Both the position numbers and the translations under genes were made by a program. A stretch of 64,000 nt of DNA, from contig DF237181.1 of NCBI GenBank assembly GCA_000708835.1, positions 1 to 64,000 of the forward strand, read 5' to 3'. Shown here piece by piece: positions 38,301 through 50,735 of the stretch. Source of the DNA: Klebsormidium nitens. Lineage: Eukaryota > Streptophyta > Klebsormidiophyceae > Klebsormidiales > Klebsormidiaceae. The notes beneath the pieces are model-generated. The model was not told the DNA's origin and ran no database searches. It saw nothing but the letters and a program-made list of their open reading frames with translations. The number at the start of each line of letters is the position of its first letter. The first letter of the stretch is position 1.

Positions 38301-40601
38301 ATCGCACCAGAGTGTCTGCATGAGAGATAACGAGGATCACATGTCGTGACAGAAAGTCGGACGGCTGTAGGAACGCTCCTCAACGAATTCGAGCAGCACC
38401 GCTCATTTTGAGTTTGTGCCTACACTTAATGCAGCTCCAAATCCTAGTCACTCAAGCGGTGGGTAATCTTCGATTCTTCGAATAGCACGCAGAAGCCGAG
38501 CTCAAAATGGACCGGCAAGAGAGCTACTCGCCCCGGAACAGCCGTGGATGAAACCGAAACCGGACGTCTTCAAGCGAACAACCATGTATCAAGATCGTTG
38601 TGAAACTCACGCAAAACCAATCCAAAGTGGCTTGTCTTCAGTCTGAAACTTCTCCTCCTCAGAGCAGAGTCATCATTGTCAAAGAGCAACCTTCCGCAAC
38701 TTCGAGCAGACCCTTCAACGTCCCAGTCCGCTAAAGATCCCTTTTCGGTAAGCCACGGAATAACACGTGCTTCTACGCGTGCTCTTTCATCTTCGACCAC
38801 AGTGTCTCAGGCTGCTAGCCAGTACCTCCCAAAGCAGCGCAAATGCACCGAAAACAACTCAATCTCAACTCACCGTTGACTACACTATCTCAGGCTGCTA
38901 GCCAGTACCTCACAAAGCAGGGCAAATCGCTGAAAACAAGCTCACTCTCAACTCACCGTTGACCACGATGATCCAGGCCGCTTGCCAGAACCCCGGGATC
39001 TTGAGCAGCGGCAGCAGCGCGAGCGGCCGCCACAGCTCGTCATTGCGGTACCACCAGTACACCGCCGCAATGTGCAGCGCAAGCACCGCCGCCAGGCCCA
39101 GCAGAAGCAGGCTGCGCTTCTCAGTCTGCAACGAAGATGCCAGACTGAGTCGTGCCGAGATTCGAAATGATGAGCAACGTTCCATTTCCACTTTTTGACT
39201 GCAGGAATGATCCTTCTCCATGCCGTGGATTCGGAGTTATTGAAGGAGGTCGCAGATGACAGATGGGTGGAGCGAGCTGTGGAGGATAATTTGTATGGTC
39301 GGACTTTGTTCACTGTGCAACGTTGCACAAGACACGAAATATCGCTTCAGCTCACAGAATCAGTGTGGCACCGTCACATATCAGCTGACAGAATCAATGT
39401 CACTCGGCAACGGCCTGCTGAGCGGCCAGATTAGATTGCGCGGAAAAGACAGGTCAAAACTAACGTAAATTGAGCAGTAATTTGAGACAATCTACTGGGA
39501 GGCCTTTCTGTGAACGATGACAAACGACCATCGATTATGCACTAAGTTTTGGTTTAGAGCTCAACAGTGGGAGGGACTGAATTGTCAGATCAGTTGCTCA
39601 CCTTCAAAGCCGTCTCTCTCCGGATAATCTCATTCGCCTTCATCATCAAGCCAGTGATCCAAACAACCATCAAGAAACCTGCATTGCAATCAGCAAGCAC
39701 CAGCTGAATGTACGTTCCTTCAGGCTGGAATGTATGGAGAAAGCCATGCATGCTTTGCAGATTACTTTGCCAGCATGCCGTCCTCCAAACAATTTTCAAA
39801 CCATGTGCACAAGACTTGCTTCGCTGACCACCTTTGGGTTTCCCAGATCAAACTAGTCCGCATCGGAAGGTATGGGGCAAGCTCGGTGGGATGCGCAAAC
39901 AAGAAAACAGAACGTTTTTCAGCATTGCTCGGATTGCAGCTCTCGTCAACTCGATTCAGTCTCGCAAGAACTTACTCGTTCAGACCGTCCTCACCTTGCA
40001 TATGCTCACGAATAAACACCATGATGAGCAGCAGAATGAAGGGCAGCGCCTGCTCCAACCATCGCGCCGCCTGCTGCAGATCATACCTCGCCGGCCCCGC
40101 GTCTCTCCCCGCCCCCCCGCCCCCCATGCTCTCCCCCCCATCCCTATCATCCGCTCTGCTGCTCCGCGCACTGGCCGGTTGCGACAGCTCAACGACACTC
40201 CCCGAGCTGTTCAACCGTCCCAGCCTCTGCGGCGTCAGCAGGGGACTCGACGCTGCGTGCGGTGCACCGTGCGTCGGTGTCTCGCTCTGCCGAACCGCGC
40301 TCACGGGAGTCGTTTGCGCGTCCACCTCACGCTCCCCAATCTCAATGGCCACATCCCCTTCCGCCAGGCCTTGAGACGTCCCAGCCCCCGCTTGGTCATG
40401 GCCGGCTCTGCTCTCTTCTTGAGTTGGCATGGTTCTTGTATGCATCCAGCGGAAGAGCATGTTGGAGACAGGGGCCTGGCCCTGCCGCCACCCCGAAAGG
40501 AATGCAGAGGAGAGGCTATTTGCGGGGGGCCAATGCCGAGGAGAGCTGCGGTGGCCGGTTTCGGCTGCGTCCATTGCCTCTTGGGCAGGGCCGGGGTCCA
40601 T
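35358..40601 (-). CDS. RNFT-type multi-pass membrane RING E3 ubiquitin ligase
   Basis: Nine minus-strand exons (40601-39995, 39678-39602, 39125-38957, 38315-38227, 37685-37612, 37181-37091, 36606-36529, 35885-35782, 35463-35358) join in phase to give about 464 residues. The first 190 residues are hydrophilic and disordered-looking. Then come membrane segments: [25 protein letters not shown], a long pair around [19 protein letters not shown], and further hydrophobic helices up to the [12 protein letters not shown] linker. The C-terminus holds a C3HC4 RING: CAICQEK, then CHHVFCEDC, then CPLC, at about 403-440. Layout and order match RNFT1/2 proteins and their plant homologues, which ubiquitinate substrates at the ER membrane. 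Exon 6 ends at a GC donor (AAG|GCAAGC). A MITE and a duplicated splice donor lie in its introns. Confidence 0.9.
37816..37988. mobile_element. MITE-like 173-bp element in an RNFT intron
   Basis: Two 35-base arms (37816-37850 and 37954-37988) are inverted copies with two mismatches, starting GACACTTC and ending GAAGTGTC. Each arm also contains a direct repeat of GGAATAGTRAGCTCAA-type sequence. It lies between exons 4 and 5 and has no coding potential. Confidence 0.8.
38805..38963. repeat. 83-bp tandem duplication of an RNFT splice donor
   Basis: Two adjacent copies start with TCTCAGGCTGCTAGCCAGTA, at 38805 and 38888. Each includes, on the minus strand, GTCAACGGTGAGTTGAG, which is the exon 3 end plus its donor. 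The exon-proximal copy is the functional donor at 38957/38956. The second lies 83 bases into the intron. Confidence 0.85.
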
Positions 40602-41713
40602 CTGGGGGCCTCGTCTGGCAGCCAGCGCGTCTCTATCTGTGCTGCTTGCCCCAGACTCTTTCGAGAACTACCGTGCCTGCTCTTGTTGGAGTGTTGAATC
40701 AATACACCCAAGTAAGATTTTGTGGCCCTAGTGAGTGGGGGCAAAAAAGTAGTCTAAACCAAAATTTGCATCATGTGAACTTCAATGCTCGAGGTTGAAT
40801 CAAGCACTGTGGCTGTGAGTTCTTGTTGGACAAGCATGGCAACTTCCTTTGGGGATACGTCGTTCAAGACTTGCACCTGTAGTGCCATTTGGCCGCTAAT
40901 TCAGGGCCTCAGGTGCGCACAGGCCTGTAGCCAAGAACCTTGTTGCTATGGCCTCGCTACGAAGGACAGCGTCTTTCTACTAACGGGTTGCAGGATCCTG
41001 TCGTAGATTCAATTACAAGAACACCCAGAACTTGTCCCTTGCTCTGCTCCAGACATTCCTACTCATCACATTTTGCCTGGACAGGACGGCCCCTGCAATA
41101 AGATGTGAGTCCAAACGCCAGAGACAAAACAAAATGGGGGACCCAATGAGACCATTGGCATGAGACCTGCGCCTGTCGCTGGTGCTTCGTCTTCTTCCTC
41201 CTCGTCACGTCTCGATCAAGAAAAGTCGGACCGCCATCCCGGGATTCTTGCGACCAGCACTGGCAGAATTCTTGAACGGGCACGATCTGATCTTGCAGAT
41301 CGACGTACCCATACGCTATAGTTATATGATAAATAGCGCACCAATTGTGTGAGATGCGAATGTGCCGTCGATATAGGGTAATTCAAGTTGCAAGTTGCAG
41401 ATCGACGCTCGACAAAAAGGTTTCACATGCGATTTCGGCCAACTGTGAAGCTTCCTTAATAATAGTTTGTGACTTCGACGAGGTTTTGAAGGTGTTCTCC
41501 GACCGAGTCGCCGGAAAATCCCGCATTCTCGCCTCTAGTTCGGTTCTTGCTCATGGCTACCCACACAGCATCGGTTCACACATGATCATCATGACAGCAA
41601 GGGCCGCAAGGTGGTGCTCTATTTTCTAAGTTAGACCTTGGTGCCAACTTTGCCAGCAACTTTCTGAGAGTTTGGTCTCTCCGCCTTCGAGCCCGTTGGG
41701 ACAGGCCAAAACC
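40602..41713. promoter_or_regulatory. Divergent promoter region, RNFT and SKIP31-like genes
   Basis: There are 1.1 kb between divergent start codons. Both 5' leaders must lie here, and an unseen non-coding first exon is possible. No clear element is visible. Confidence 0.45.
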
Positions 41714-44700
41714 ATGGAGTCTCCAGGAAGGGGGTCAGCAATTGAGGTCGATGCCGGCAGCCGGAGATCCGATGACAGCGACGAGGAGTACGCAAGGCAA
41801 TTGGAAGCAGACCTGCTCAGTTGCGGAGAAGAAAGCAATGAAGAGGAGGAAGTCGAGGGCTGTATGCCCCCGATGCGAAAAGAGGAAAGTCCTGAAGGAG
41901 CAGCAGAAAGTTCATTAAGGCATCAGAAAGCAGGGGGGGGAGTTGAGGGACGGTCTGGAAATCGAGAACGGGAGACCGTCTCTGATCAGGAGGGGCCAGA
42001 ACGGAGTGGTGCGGAAGCGAAGCCGCTTGAGGTACGCCTAGCTCAACATCTTTCAGCTCCATCTTGACGGAGCCAACTACATCAATGTTGAGTAACTGAT
42101 GCAGACACTGAGCTTCAAACGGTGGTGGTGTGAATTGATGCCTCAAGGGGCGCAGACATCTTTGTATCACACCACCATACATCTGACTTGAGTATGAAGA
42201 GCTTCCAATTTTGATCGATTGCAAGCAGCCCATCGTTGTGGAGAAGACACAAACAGCTAGCCAAAAGTTCACAAGTCTAAATCCAACGACCGCCCATGTA
42301 ATCAAGATCAGTTGGCCAGATTGGCAAATTGAGGGTTCACAAGAAGAGAAAGGGCAGAGTGGCGCCGTCAACCTTGATGAATATACACTCTGTTCATGCA
42401 GATCCAAGTGGGCTCTGCTCAGCGTTTGAAAGGGCCATCGGAAGGCTACCTTCTTGGTTGCTTCGCATGGCTGCCCTCCGAGCTGCTCATGCATGTCATG
42501 AAGTTTTTCTCGGCAGAGGTAGGCTCTTGTTCCCTTCCTCCTCAAAAACTGTCCCTGCTTGCTCAATGGGTTAGTATGTTCTTCTGTGCCGAATGAGTAC
42601 GTGCCCATTCCTTTTGAGCCTCTCATATTTCCACGGAAGCGCAGTCAATCAAGGATACAGTATCTGTTTTGCCCCAGTTCGTCGCCTCGTAGGCATGTCT
42701 TTCTTCTGTATCGTATACCGTTGTCCAGTGTAATATGCCCCTTACTTGCATCCTTGCAGGACCTTTGTGTGGTCGCCCGTGTGAATAGCACGTTCCGTGC
42801 GCTGTCGTCAGATGAGGGCCTCTGGAGGAGCTTGTGAGTGGCAAGTCTCCCTATCATGCGCAACCCGCATGCAACATATTACTCATTTCATCATAGTCCA
42901 CGACCATGTTTTGGGTCAGAGTGTGGGAGTGAGGTCGCGAGAGGATAGGCTTTCAACACGGAGACCACCTGTGGGGCAGCTTACACACATACAAGCCACA
43001 TACCACCTGCGGGGTAGCGGTACACACATACAAGCCTCCCTTCAGAATAACATGATTGTTTGGGGCTCTCAAGAAGTTTCTCAGTTTACAAAGTCTCTGT
43101 ACTGCATTTGCTGGGCGGTTTGCCCTATCGAAGCTTTAGGGGATCCCCCAGAACGAATGAAGATATGCACGTGCTATTGCAGGTACTGTAACCGTTGGGG
43201 GCCGCCCCCTGCAACCGACCGCAGGCGCTCCAGTCGAGTGCGCGGCAAATCATGGAAGCAGCTCTATTTCGAGGTGGGTTGTGATGCGTGCAAGCCTTGT
43301 TGTCCTTCATTCTGAGACCAGTGTAGCCCACCTTGACCAATTGGATTCTACTTTACTTCTCGAGACAAGGCTTCTGACGAGCTGTGCATGCTTACTGCGA
43401 TCTTTTCAAAGCAAGGAGGTCCGCCTCTGATGCCGCTGTGAGTTCGTTAGAGACGAGCAGGGCACTCGAGAACCGTATTGGTGTTGCTTTGAAGCTCAAC
43501 TTCCTGCCTCGTTTGTTTCCTTGTTCCTGAAGTCTTCAGAAGGTGAACAACTCTTCTCAGGTTCCTGCTGTGGTTTCAACTCGCTTCATCCAGCTCTTGA
43601 GTCCTTTTTGACGCTAAGGCAACTCTGTAAGAACTGGAAAAGCCCTGGTTATCTAATTTCTTCCAATACGGGGTAATGTGAAATGAGATACTGGCTACAT
43701 GTCGTATACTTGAGAATAGGGAGTATCCAACTCACTCACGGACTCTGAACCCTTGTTCAACTCTGCGTGATGCAGCGTGATGGTTCCGAAATGCGCGAAA
43801 CGCTGCGAAACGCTCCCCCCGAGTACCGCGAGATCTACGGTCAGATGGCCGCGGCAAAGCGGTCACAGACGCCAGCGGTGCAGCAAGTCCATCAGGTGCG
43901 ACCCTAACTTCCATCAGATAATATCTGTGACATTCTTGGAGTATACGCCTTCTGTTATTTCTCAGAAATCTCAGAGTACCCTGGAAGAATATATAATCGA
44001 AGTTTTCAGGGGACTCTGGTGAACCTTTTGCGAGTTATCCTTGTAAAAGATGAGAGCTCAGCTTCGATGCGGTTGGTTTTTGTCGATGTTAACTTCTTCG
44101 CTTATGTGCAACGCGAGTAGTATGGCGCATTTGAACAACGAAGCTTTTCAGTGCAGTGTCAGCGCCCATCAACCGCTGCCCATCAATCGCTGAGCAAATC
44201 TTTCTAGGAAACGGATTTCGAGATGCATCTTGAGCCGTTCTGATAGTGCGTAACGCTTTAATGCTTCCACCTCCCGTTCTGAGACGGTAAAAGAAAATTA
44301 AAGTTAAGAACGTCTAAAGAGCGCAGGTCCGCTAAGCGAATTGCATGTACCTCTAATCATTGTTTTTATTCTTGGACACGATGATGGGTAGGCTGAGCGC
44401 ATTGTGGGTGTGCAAGCTATGGTTTCTTATACGACTCGAAGGGCAGGAACAGACAGAGAGTTTCTCGACTCCTCACGTAGGTGCATTCGGGGGATTTTGT
44501 CAAAGTCGACACGTCGGTTGCGGACCAGATCAGAGACTGGAAAGCGAAGCAGACCTTTGAGGCGGGTGCCGGGCACGTGTGCTCCGGCCAGCGGTGTTCC
44601 TACCATCGCATCGGGGACGTTTTCATTTGCGAGAGAACGGGGAACATTCACGGTGAGAAAATTTGCGGGAATTGGAAAAGCAGACTTATGAATCGCAGGG

Positions 44701-47123
44701 GGCTAGGCAGGACGATACGAGAATGCTGGAGGGGTTTAGCCAGGACTTTCGGAAAGCATACTCTGTGGAGAGAAAGCGAGCGTTTTGAGCTACGAACGGT
44801 GGAATTGTTTCAAGCTCGATTGGGACAAAACATGGAGTGTCAGTGCCCGTTCTCTGACGTCGGATATCTTGGCGCAGTCTGCTGCCTGCCGCCCTCGCGA
44901 ACTTTACTGGTGGTTGCTTGTTCGGGAAACTTGCACTGGTTTTGCTTGACCGCTTCAGATTCTATTGACGGTCTTACCGCCTATCTGCTTCACATGGGCG
45001 ATCAGGGCCTTTGCGTGTAGCTTGTGCGGTTTCGGACCCTGATGTTCCTGTTGAACGAAACGTGCTTGAGCAACTGTCCGCATGGGATCGAATTGGTCGG
45101 ACCAGAAGGGTGTTTTGCCCTTATGGTAAACCTTCTTCGCGCAGCCTCCATTGAATCTTGATGGTTTCCGGAGGTTTTTGCGACGAAAGCTCAAGCTCTA
45201 GGCAAATTGGAGGCGCCCTCTGCAGTAGGCTGCTAAGAAAGTATTCGAAGAGTGCTTCACAACAGCGCCCACTAAAAGGAGTACTCTGGCAGTAAGAGCG
45301 AATTCTCGCTAAGTGGAAGCCCCCACGGAAAGCGCCTTCTAAGAACGCCTGCTAGACCGACCAAAAGTCCCTCATCCGAAAGCGCCCACAGAAATCGCCC
45401 AACAAGCGCCCGCATCAAACGGCCACCAAGTAAAGCCCACCAGATCGGCTCGCTAAACCAAATGCCCATTAAAAGCGCCCTCAGGAAGTGCCCACCAAAA
45501 GCGTCCGCTTAAGTCGTTCATCAGAAAACGCCTGTCACTCAATTGAAGCGCCCACCAAAAACGCTCATCAGAAACGCCCGTTATTATGCAGTCTGCGATG
45601 AGACGTGTCGCGAGATGGTGTCGGACCCCGCGAGCGACCTGCTAGTCTGCGGCATCTCTGGCCGCTGCTTCGACCGCTGGGTGACGCCAGCAGAGGAGGA
45701 GGAGGCCGGGGCGCAGGTGGGCAGACGCCGGGTCTCTGCACTTTCGACATTCCGTTCGCTTCTCCAGCATCTTTGCTTCCAAGTCTTTCGTCTTCCAAGT
45801 TCTAGCGCTTCGGAGTGTCAAGTAGTTAGTGGCCTATTGGTCATTGAGACGTATTCCTGCCTAGCTTCTGTTCTGATTGTGTAAAGACTCCTTCGTTCTC
45901 CGATAAGTCTTGTGGTTGTTGGACTTTTCCGCCTCTCCATGGGCCGTTGAGGGTCAGTCACGAAAAACGGCTTTGATATTGTGCTTCATATGTTGAATTG
46001 CGTCATTTGCATCGCTGCATTGTTCGCATTGCTGTCAAGTTCGCACCTGCTAAGTTGACTTTCTTAGGAGCATCTTTCTCGACAGGCACAACAGTCGAAG
46101 TCCCGGTCAAGTCATGCTCAAGCAGTTGCGAGGTTTTTGCCCGATTGTGCTTGAGAAAGCTGAATGACTTGTTGGGAAGGACTCCGAGAGCAGAGGAAAC
46201 AGGATAGCTTGAGTTTGCGGATATACAGCCCGGAAATGTAAGCTGGCAGAAGCACGAACATGAGAACTCGCATCATGCTTCCCTTCTGCAGGCGCGGGCT
46301 GTAGAGGAACAGGACACGTATGCCATGGGAGGCCGCCTTGGTAAGAGTCCGGTCTCGTATTTTCACAATTCTCCAAGCACTTTCTACGATACGAAGCAAT
46401 GTTTGAATGGGGGGAAAGTATGGGAGAGAATTTTTCTTTAGTGGGGGAGAGGGGGTGGAGAGTGACGGGTCTCCACCCCCCCGGGCAAGGTGGGGGAGAG
46501 AGGGGGGGAGACGCTACTCAAAGCACTGGTCACCAACTGATGGCAGATGTACTTTTCATGAATATGGCTGTTAATAGCCGTGCGGAGACACTTGAATGAG
46601 GTTCCATACTTTGAGAACAGGCGGCATTTCGAGACAGCGCCAGAGTAAACGCGTTTACGACTCTGCTCAGAATCAACGATGATCGATGATACCTCATAAT
46701 GATCCACGAGGGTTCATCTCGAACGACTCTCGTGCATGCCCTGTCCTTAGAAACGCCAGGCCCAGCGCCCGAGGTCGTCCCCATCGCCTTCTTCTGGTCC
46801 AGTCCAACCCGAAGTCCGATACCAAATAGTTTACCGTTGAATTCAGCCAGTTCCTCACAGTAACGCCTTCCCCTCGTCTTTCATTACAGCTCAGGCGTAC
46901 TATCTCGGATACAACTGCTCGGACGAAGAGGAACTAGACGCGGCGCTAACGTGAGCATCTCTTCGAGTCCGCCCTTAAACTGCGCTTCCTCAATCGCTTT
47001 TCCAATCTAGCTTTGCCTTCAGGAACCTGAGTCAAGTCGCTCTTGTTCTGACGACAATAGGACGAGTTCGAAATTTGATAGTAGACACGAATCAAGCTCT
47101 GCGTTTTCAGGTTGAGATTTTAG
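41714..47123 (+). CDS. SKIP31: F-box protein SKIP31-like
   Basis: Nine firm exons (41714-42031, 42402-42518, 42760-42833, 43183-43273, 43776-43895, 44481-44652, 45592-45716, 46292-46340, 46890-46950) join in phase. The first ~106 residues are acidic and Ser-rich. The F-box is at about 127-175 (LPSELLMHVMKFFSAEDLCV, ALSSDEGLWRSLY), the domain that binds SKP1 in SCF ubiquitin ligases. The rest is a Cys/His-rich region: HVCSGQRCSYHRIGDVFICE, VCDETCREM, CGISGRCF, then AYYLGYNCSDEEELDAAL, matching plant SKIP31. The 3' end has two options. Reading on after 46950 gives ACG TGA (stop 46952-46954), while splicing at AC|GTGAGC to 47111-47123 adds LRF before TAG. The second option gives about 379 residues. 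Confidence 0.85.
42964..43036. repeat. 38-bp intronic tandem duplication
   Basis: Two copies of ACCACCTG-GGGG-AGC followed by ACACACATACAAGCC start at 42964 and 43002. They lie in the intron between exons 3 and 4 of the SKIP31-like gene. Confidence 0.8.
45233..45590. repeat. Degenerate GCGCCCACCAAAA minisatellite
   Basis: A loose array of about 15- to 17-base units related to AAGCGCCCACCAAAA runs up to the acceptor of SKIP31-like exon 7. Clear copies are near 45265, 45385, 45485, 45547 and 45560, with more diverged ones between. Confidence 0.7.
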
Positions 47124-50100
47124 GCTGTTCATACCGCCTCTTGTAGGCGACAATTTGAGAAGCATCAATGACAAGCCAGGAACCTCGTCTGCGCCTTGAC
47201 GAGGTACAACAACTGTCCACGGTCACATGGGCTGCAACTTCAAATCTTGGCCGCAGGACACAATACTCTGGCCGAGCTACGTGTCATGCTGGCGTGCTCT
47301 TGTCGCTGCAGGAAGGTGATGTACAGTTGCTGAGTCCCGGCAGCAGCCCGGACGGTGGTAGAAACGTTTCGGACGTCCGGAGACGTCGTAACGGACCTGT
47401 ACAGCTGTGGGCGAGGAGTTTCGGCCGTTAGCAGCGGCGACCGCCAGGTATTTGCCCTTCTATTGTGATTGGTCTCTCTTCAAATACGCCGTAGCCAGCT
47501 CGGCCATAGGCTTCTCATGGCATACATATGTGGGGTGTGTTCATTACTATCAGACCCATGCTACCTGTGATGGTAACGGCTCTAATTTAATTGTGGTTCA
47601 AGCAAGTCAGTGCTATCAGCAATTTTCCTGCCGAGCGAGTCGATGTTTCTCGACGAGTTTCATAGCAACGAGCCTCAGTTTGTTGTCTTGTCGGCGACCT
47701 CACGGGCGACCTTAGTCTGTACTTGTTTCCATATTCGTGTGACTGCGCTTGGCGGGACGCGATTCAACCATCCGTTCTTGCGCGTTTAGGAAAGCCGCTC
47801 AAGAATTGAACGCATTGGCCGCTAGGTTTGGGTAATCAGGTCAGCATGTCCATCTCCGTTTGTCTATTTGATGAAGATTTTCCGTCTAGAATCTTGTCGT
47901 TTGTGATCTCTTTCGAGAACTCAATACTGCTTCCGCTCCTCCAGGAATGTCTCCAAGCATCGGACATTGCTCTCCTTACACGCACACGTCGAAGACTCGA
48001 GGCTGATCAAGTCTGATTGAGATTCCATACAGTGTACATTCGTGGATCTCGGAATCGGAAACAAAGTTTATGTACATGTCTCAGCCAACGGAATCCTGAA
48101 CCGGCAATGATATGGGAATCCAGCGCCTTAGCCGCAGCCCCCAGCCTTATGCAGTGCTGGCAACCATTCAAATTCCGACTGACATGCATGGTTCACAAGC
48201 TGAATAAAGTTCGCACGTAGTGTTTAAAGCACATGCCAGCACGAATATCATACTAATGAGCTTTCGCGTGTATCTTTGATGTATTCAAAACGTACACTGG
48301 CTGCTCCCCGGCCGCCTGGCCGGCGCTGCCAGTGATCGCATAAGCCGTTGCATTGGCATGCAACGGTGCGTATTGCATCGATCCTGCCGCTCGGGAGCCC
48401 GGACGTACGGTACTAACTTACTTATAGCTAGTATAGCTCTGCCTAGACTATAGCTGCCCATGTGCCGGATGGCCTAGCACATGCTCGCATGGCGGCATAT
48501 ATATGACGGTATTGAAATGCATGCACCGTTGCATATCACATGCATATAATATGATGCATGGGCCGGCATGATGGATCAGCTGGAAAGCTGTCATGCCGGC
48601 CGGGTGCCAGTCACACGGGACCGCTACGGCGCGACTTGCGGACCTCGGTCCGACCGTAATTTAGTTACGGTTTACCTCGGTCGGACCGAAAGTCCGCAGG
48701 TCGCGCGAGACGGTAAATCGACGGTTTTCGGAGGCAAAATTTTGGATATTCGGAGGTCGGAGTACGATCGCACCGAGGAGAAACCTTGGAATTATTTTTG
48801 GAACCTAGGAAAAAACTCTAGAAAAAGGTAATTTGGCCCTAAATGTGAGCCAAGGAGGCAGCTATATAACATGCAAATCCGAGAGGAGGCAGGGGTGTCC
48901 ACTTGGTTGGAGGTAGTCCAAGGGGTATATATCGAGTTGCAACTTTCCAATTTTCCGCCCCTGTCCCCAAACTCCATCCCAAGAGGTATTGGAAGCCATG
49001 GCCAAGGTGGCTCCGTCCTTGGTGTAAAACGCCATTGCAGCACCTCATGACTCGAGGCCCCGTGTTTTCATGGTCTACCTACTTTTCAGTCCCGGTCGTG
49101 GGTCTTCTAACCTGCAACGGGGCCTCTCCAGCCTCAACGCGAGTTGAGGTACCTGAGCGACTCATTCAAATCGTCGATAATGCACTCATAATTGTCATCG
49201 GACGGTGGAGTAAAGGGCGGTACCACCCGGTCGGGACCGTCCGGTCGCGATCGAAAATTTGTCGTAGGGCAGGGCCACGTCATATTCCGTACAGGAATTG
49301 GCCCAGTTCACAGTATCGCCGAGTCGTTAAATTGAAATTTAAAACCTCGATCCGGCCGCGGAAACACCGATTTATCGGAGGTATACGGAGGTCGATAAAG
49401 AGGTAATTTGCAGGTAGGACCGACCGGGTATCGAGGTAGAACCTTGCAAATACCTAAAACCGCGCGTCGCGCCGTAGCGGTCCCGTGCACTCCAACAGTG
49501 AAGCTGTACGTATACATCATTGAATGATATAGAAACCTTACCGGTGCATCATTGCGAATACATTGATGATTGACATGTTGGTCTTTCAAAAATATTGCAG
49601 TGCGATCGATGAGGATCGGATCCTGATGCACGCTGTGCGCGCACCACCTGCAAGTCAATTCCACATAGCACTATAAGCAACCCTTCTGACTTTCTCTTGC
49701 AGTCTGATTCATGTCAAATCCAGGACTGATCCTCTGTACTAGCATTGCAGAGCTGACGCAACGCTTAAGTATGGCCCTTTCTCACACAACTGTGAGAGGC
49801 TTGTTGCCCCATGTCTCTGAGCTGCTAAACGGACCCTTGAATCCATAGTCCTGTGAGGAACATCCACTATCTTATGCCGCATAGATCTTACACCTCACAT
49901 ATCTACATGCTAAGTTAACCGGCGACCTAGAAAAACCTATGACAGAACAACACTTTGCTACGCTTTTCTTGTGCCCGTACCGCTTGAAACACTGACAGTC
50001 GAACTGCTGTCTAGGGACACGTGCCAAATTTTTATCCGTCCATACAGGAATTTTGCCTCGACCCGCTGTTGCATCCTTACACACAATCTGCTTGCAACGA

Positions 50101-50735
50101 TCAGAATGACAAGCCTTGCCTCCCGGCTGTTCTATGCTAGCTCCTAGCCTGCAGCACAACGACTTTTCAGTGAGCTTCGAAAATGAACGGTGATCTATGA
50201 CAAACCTGACCATGCGCTCATCCTCCGGCTCCATCAAACAACGCGGGTTTGGTCCTTGAGAGCGTATCAGGGCAGCTTGCGCATACACTGTTAAGATATC
50301 GTTCCACGATGTTCAGTGGTTTGGGGCTCTACTACCAGAACACGATGCGTATGTCTCTGGCCGCTATGCAGCTATGCACGGGTTTCGTTGGACGCATCCT
50401 TCACAAAGGTAAAGTGGAGGATCAATACCCGAGGCCCTGAGCACCGACCAACTGACTGGAGATGGCTCATGACTTTTTTGTCGAAAGACCGCCCCGAGAT
50501 CAGAATGGAAGTACAAGTGAGCCTTCCAGGACTCGAAAACAGTTGCAAAATCAGCTGGCAACATCGACGCAGTCCATCGTGGTCAAGGACCTCACAACGG
50601 GTCGGCAAGTAGTATAAAAGCCAACAACAGGTAGCGGGGAACGCAAGACTGCCGTCCTGTCTCATGTAAGGGACTGCGAGACATACTCGGAAGCCCACAA
50701 CACGTGAGAGGAACGCAGAACCCTGAGACGCCCTC
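47124..50735. other. Transposon-bearing region between convergent genes
   Basis: This is 3.6 kb between the SKIP31-like and BAH-PHD 3' ends. It holds a terminal-inverted-repeat element (48614-49488) and many GCATGC and CCGGC palindromic stretches around 48.3-48.6 kb. An open minus-strand frame at 49872-50288 lacks a family match and is not called a gene. Confidence 0.5.
48614..49488. mobile_element. Non-autonomous TIR element, about 875 bp
   Basis: The ends are 22-base perfect inverted repeats starting CACGGGACCGCTACGGCG (48614-48635 and 49467-49488). A second inverted repeat, built on GCGGACCTCGGTCCGACC-like sequence, lies just inside the left end (about 48630-48710) and could form a hairpin. 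No transposase frame is visible. No exact target-site duplication was found next to the ends. Confidence 0.75.

Noticed and set aside
47168-47431. 87-codon ATG frame after the SKIP31-like gene
   Set aside because: No family match or splice context; probably 3' untranslated or intergenic.
49872-50288. Minus-strand open frame of 138 codons with several Cys
   Set aside because: It starts at GTG rather than ATG, matches no family I recognise, and lies in the 3' flank of the BAH-PHD gene.
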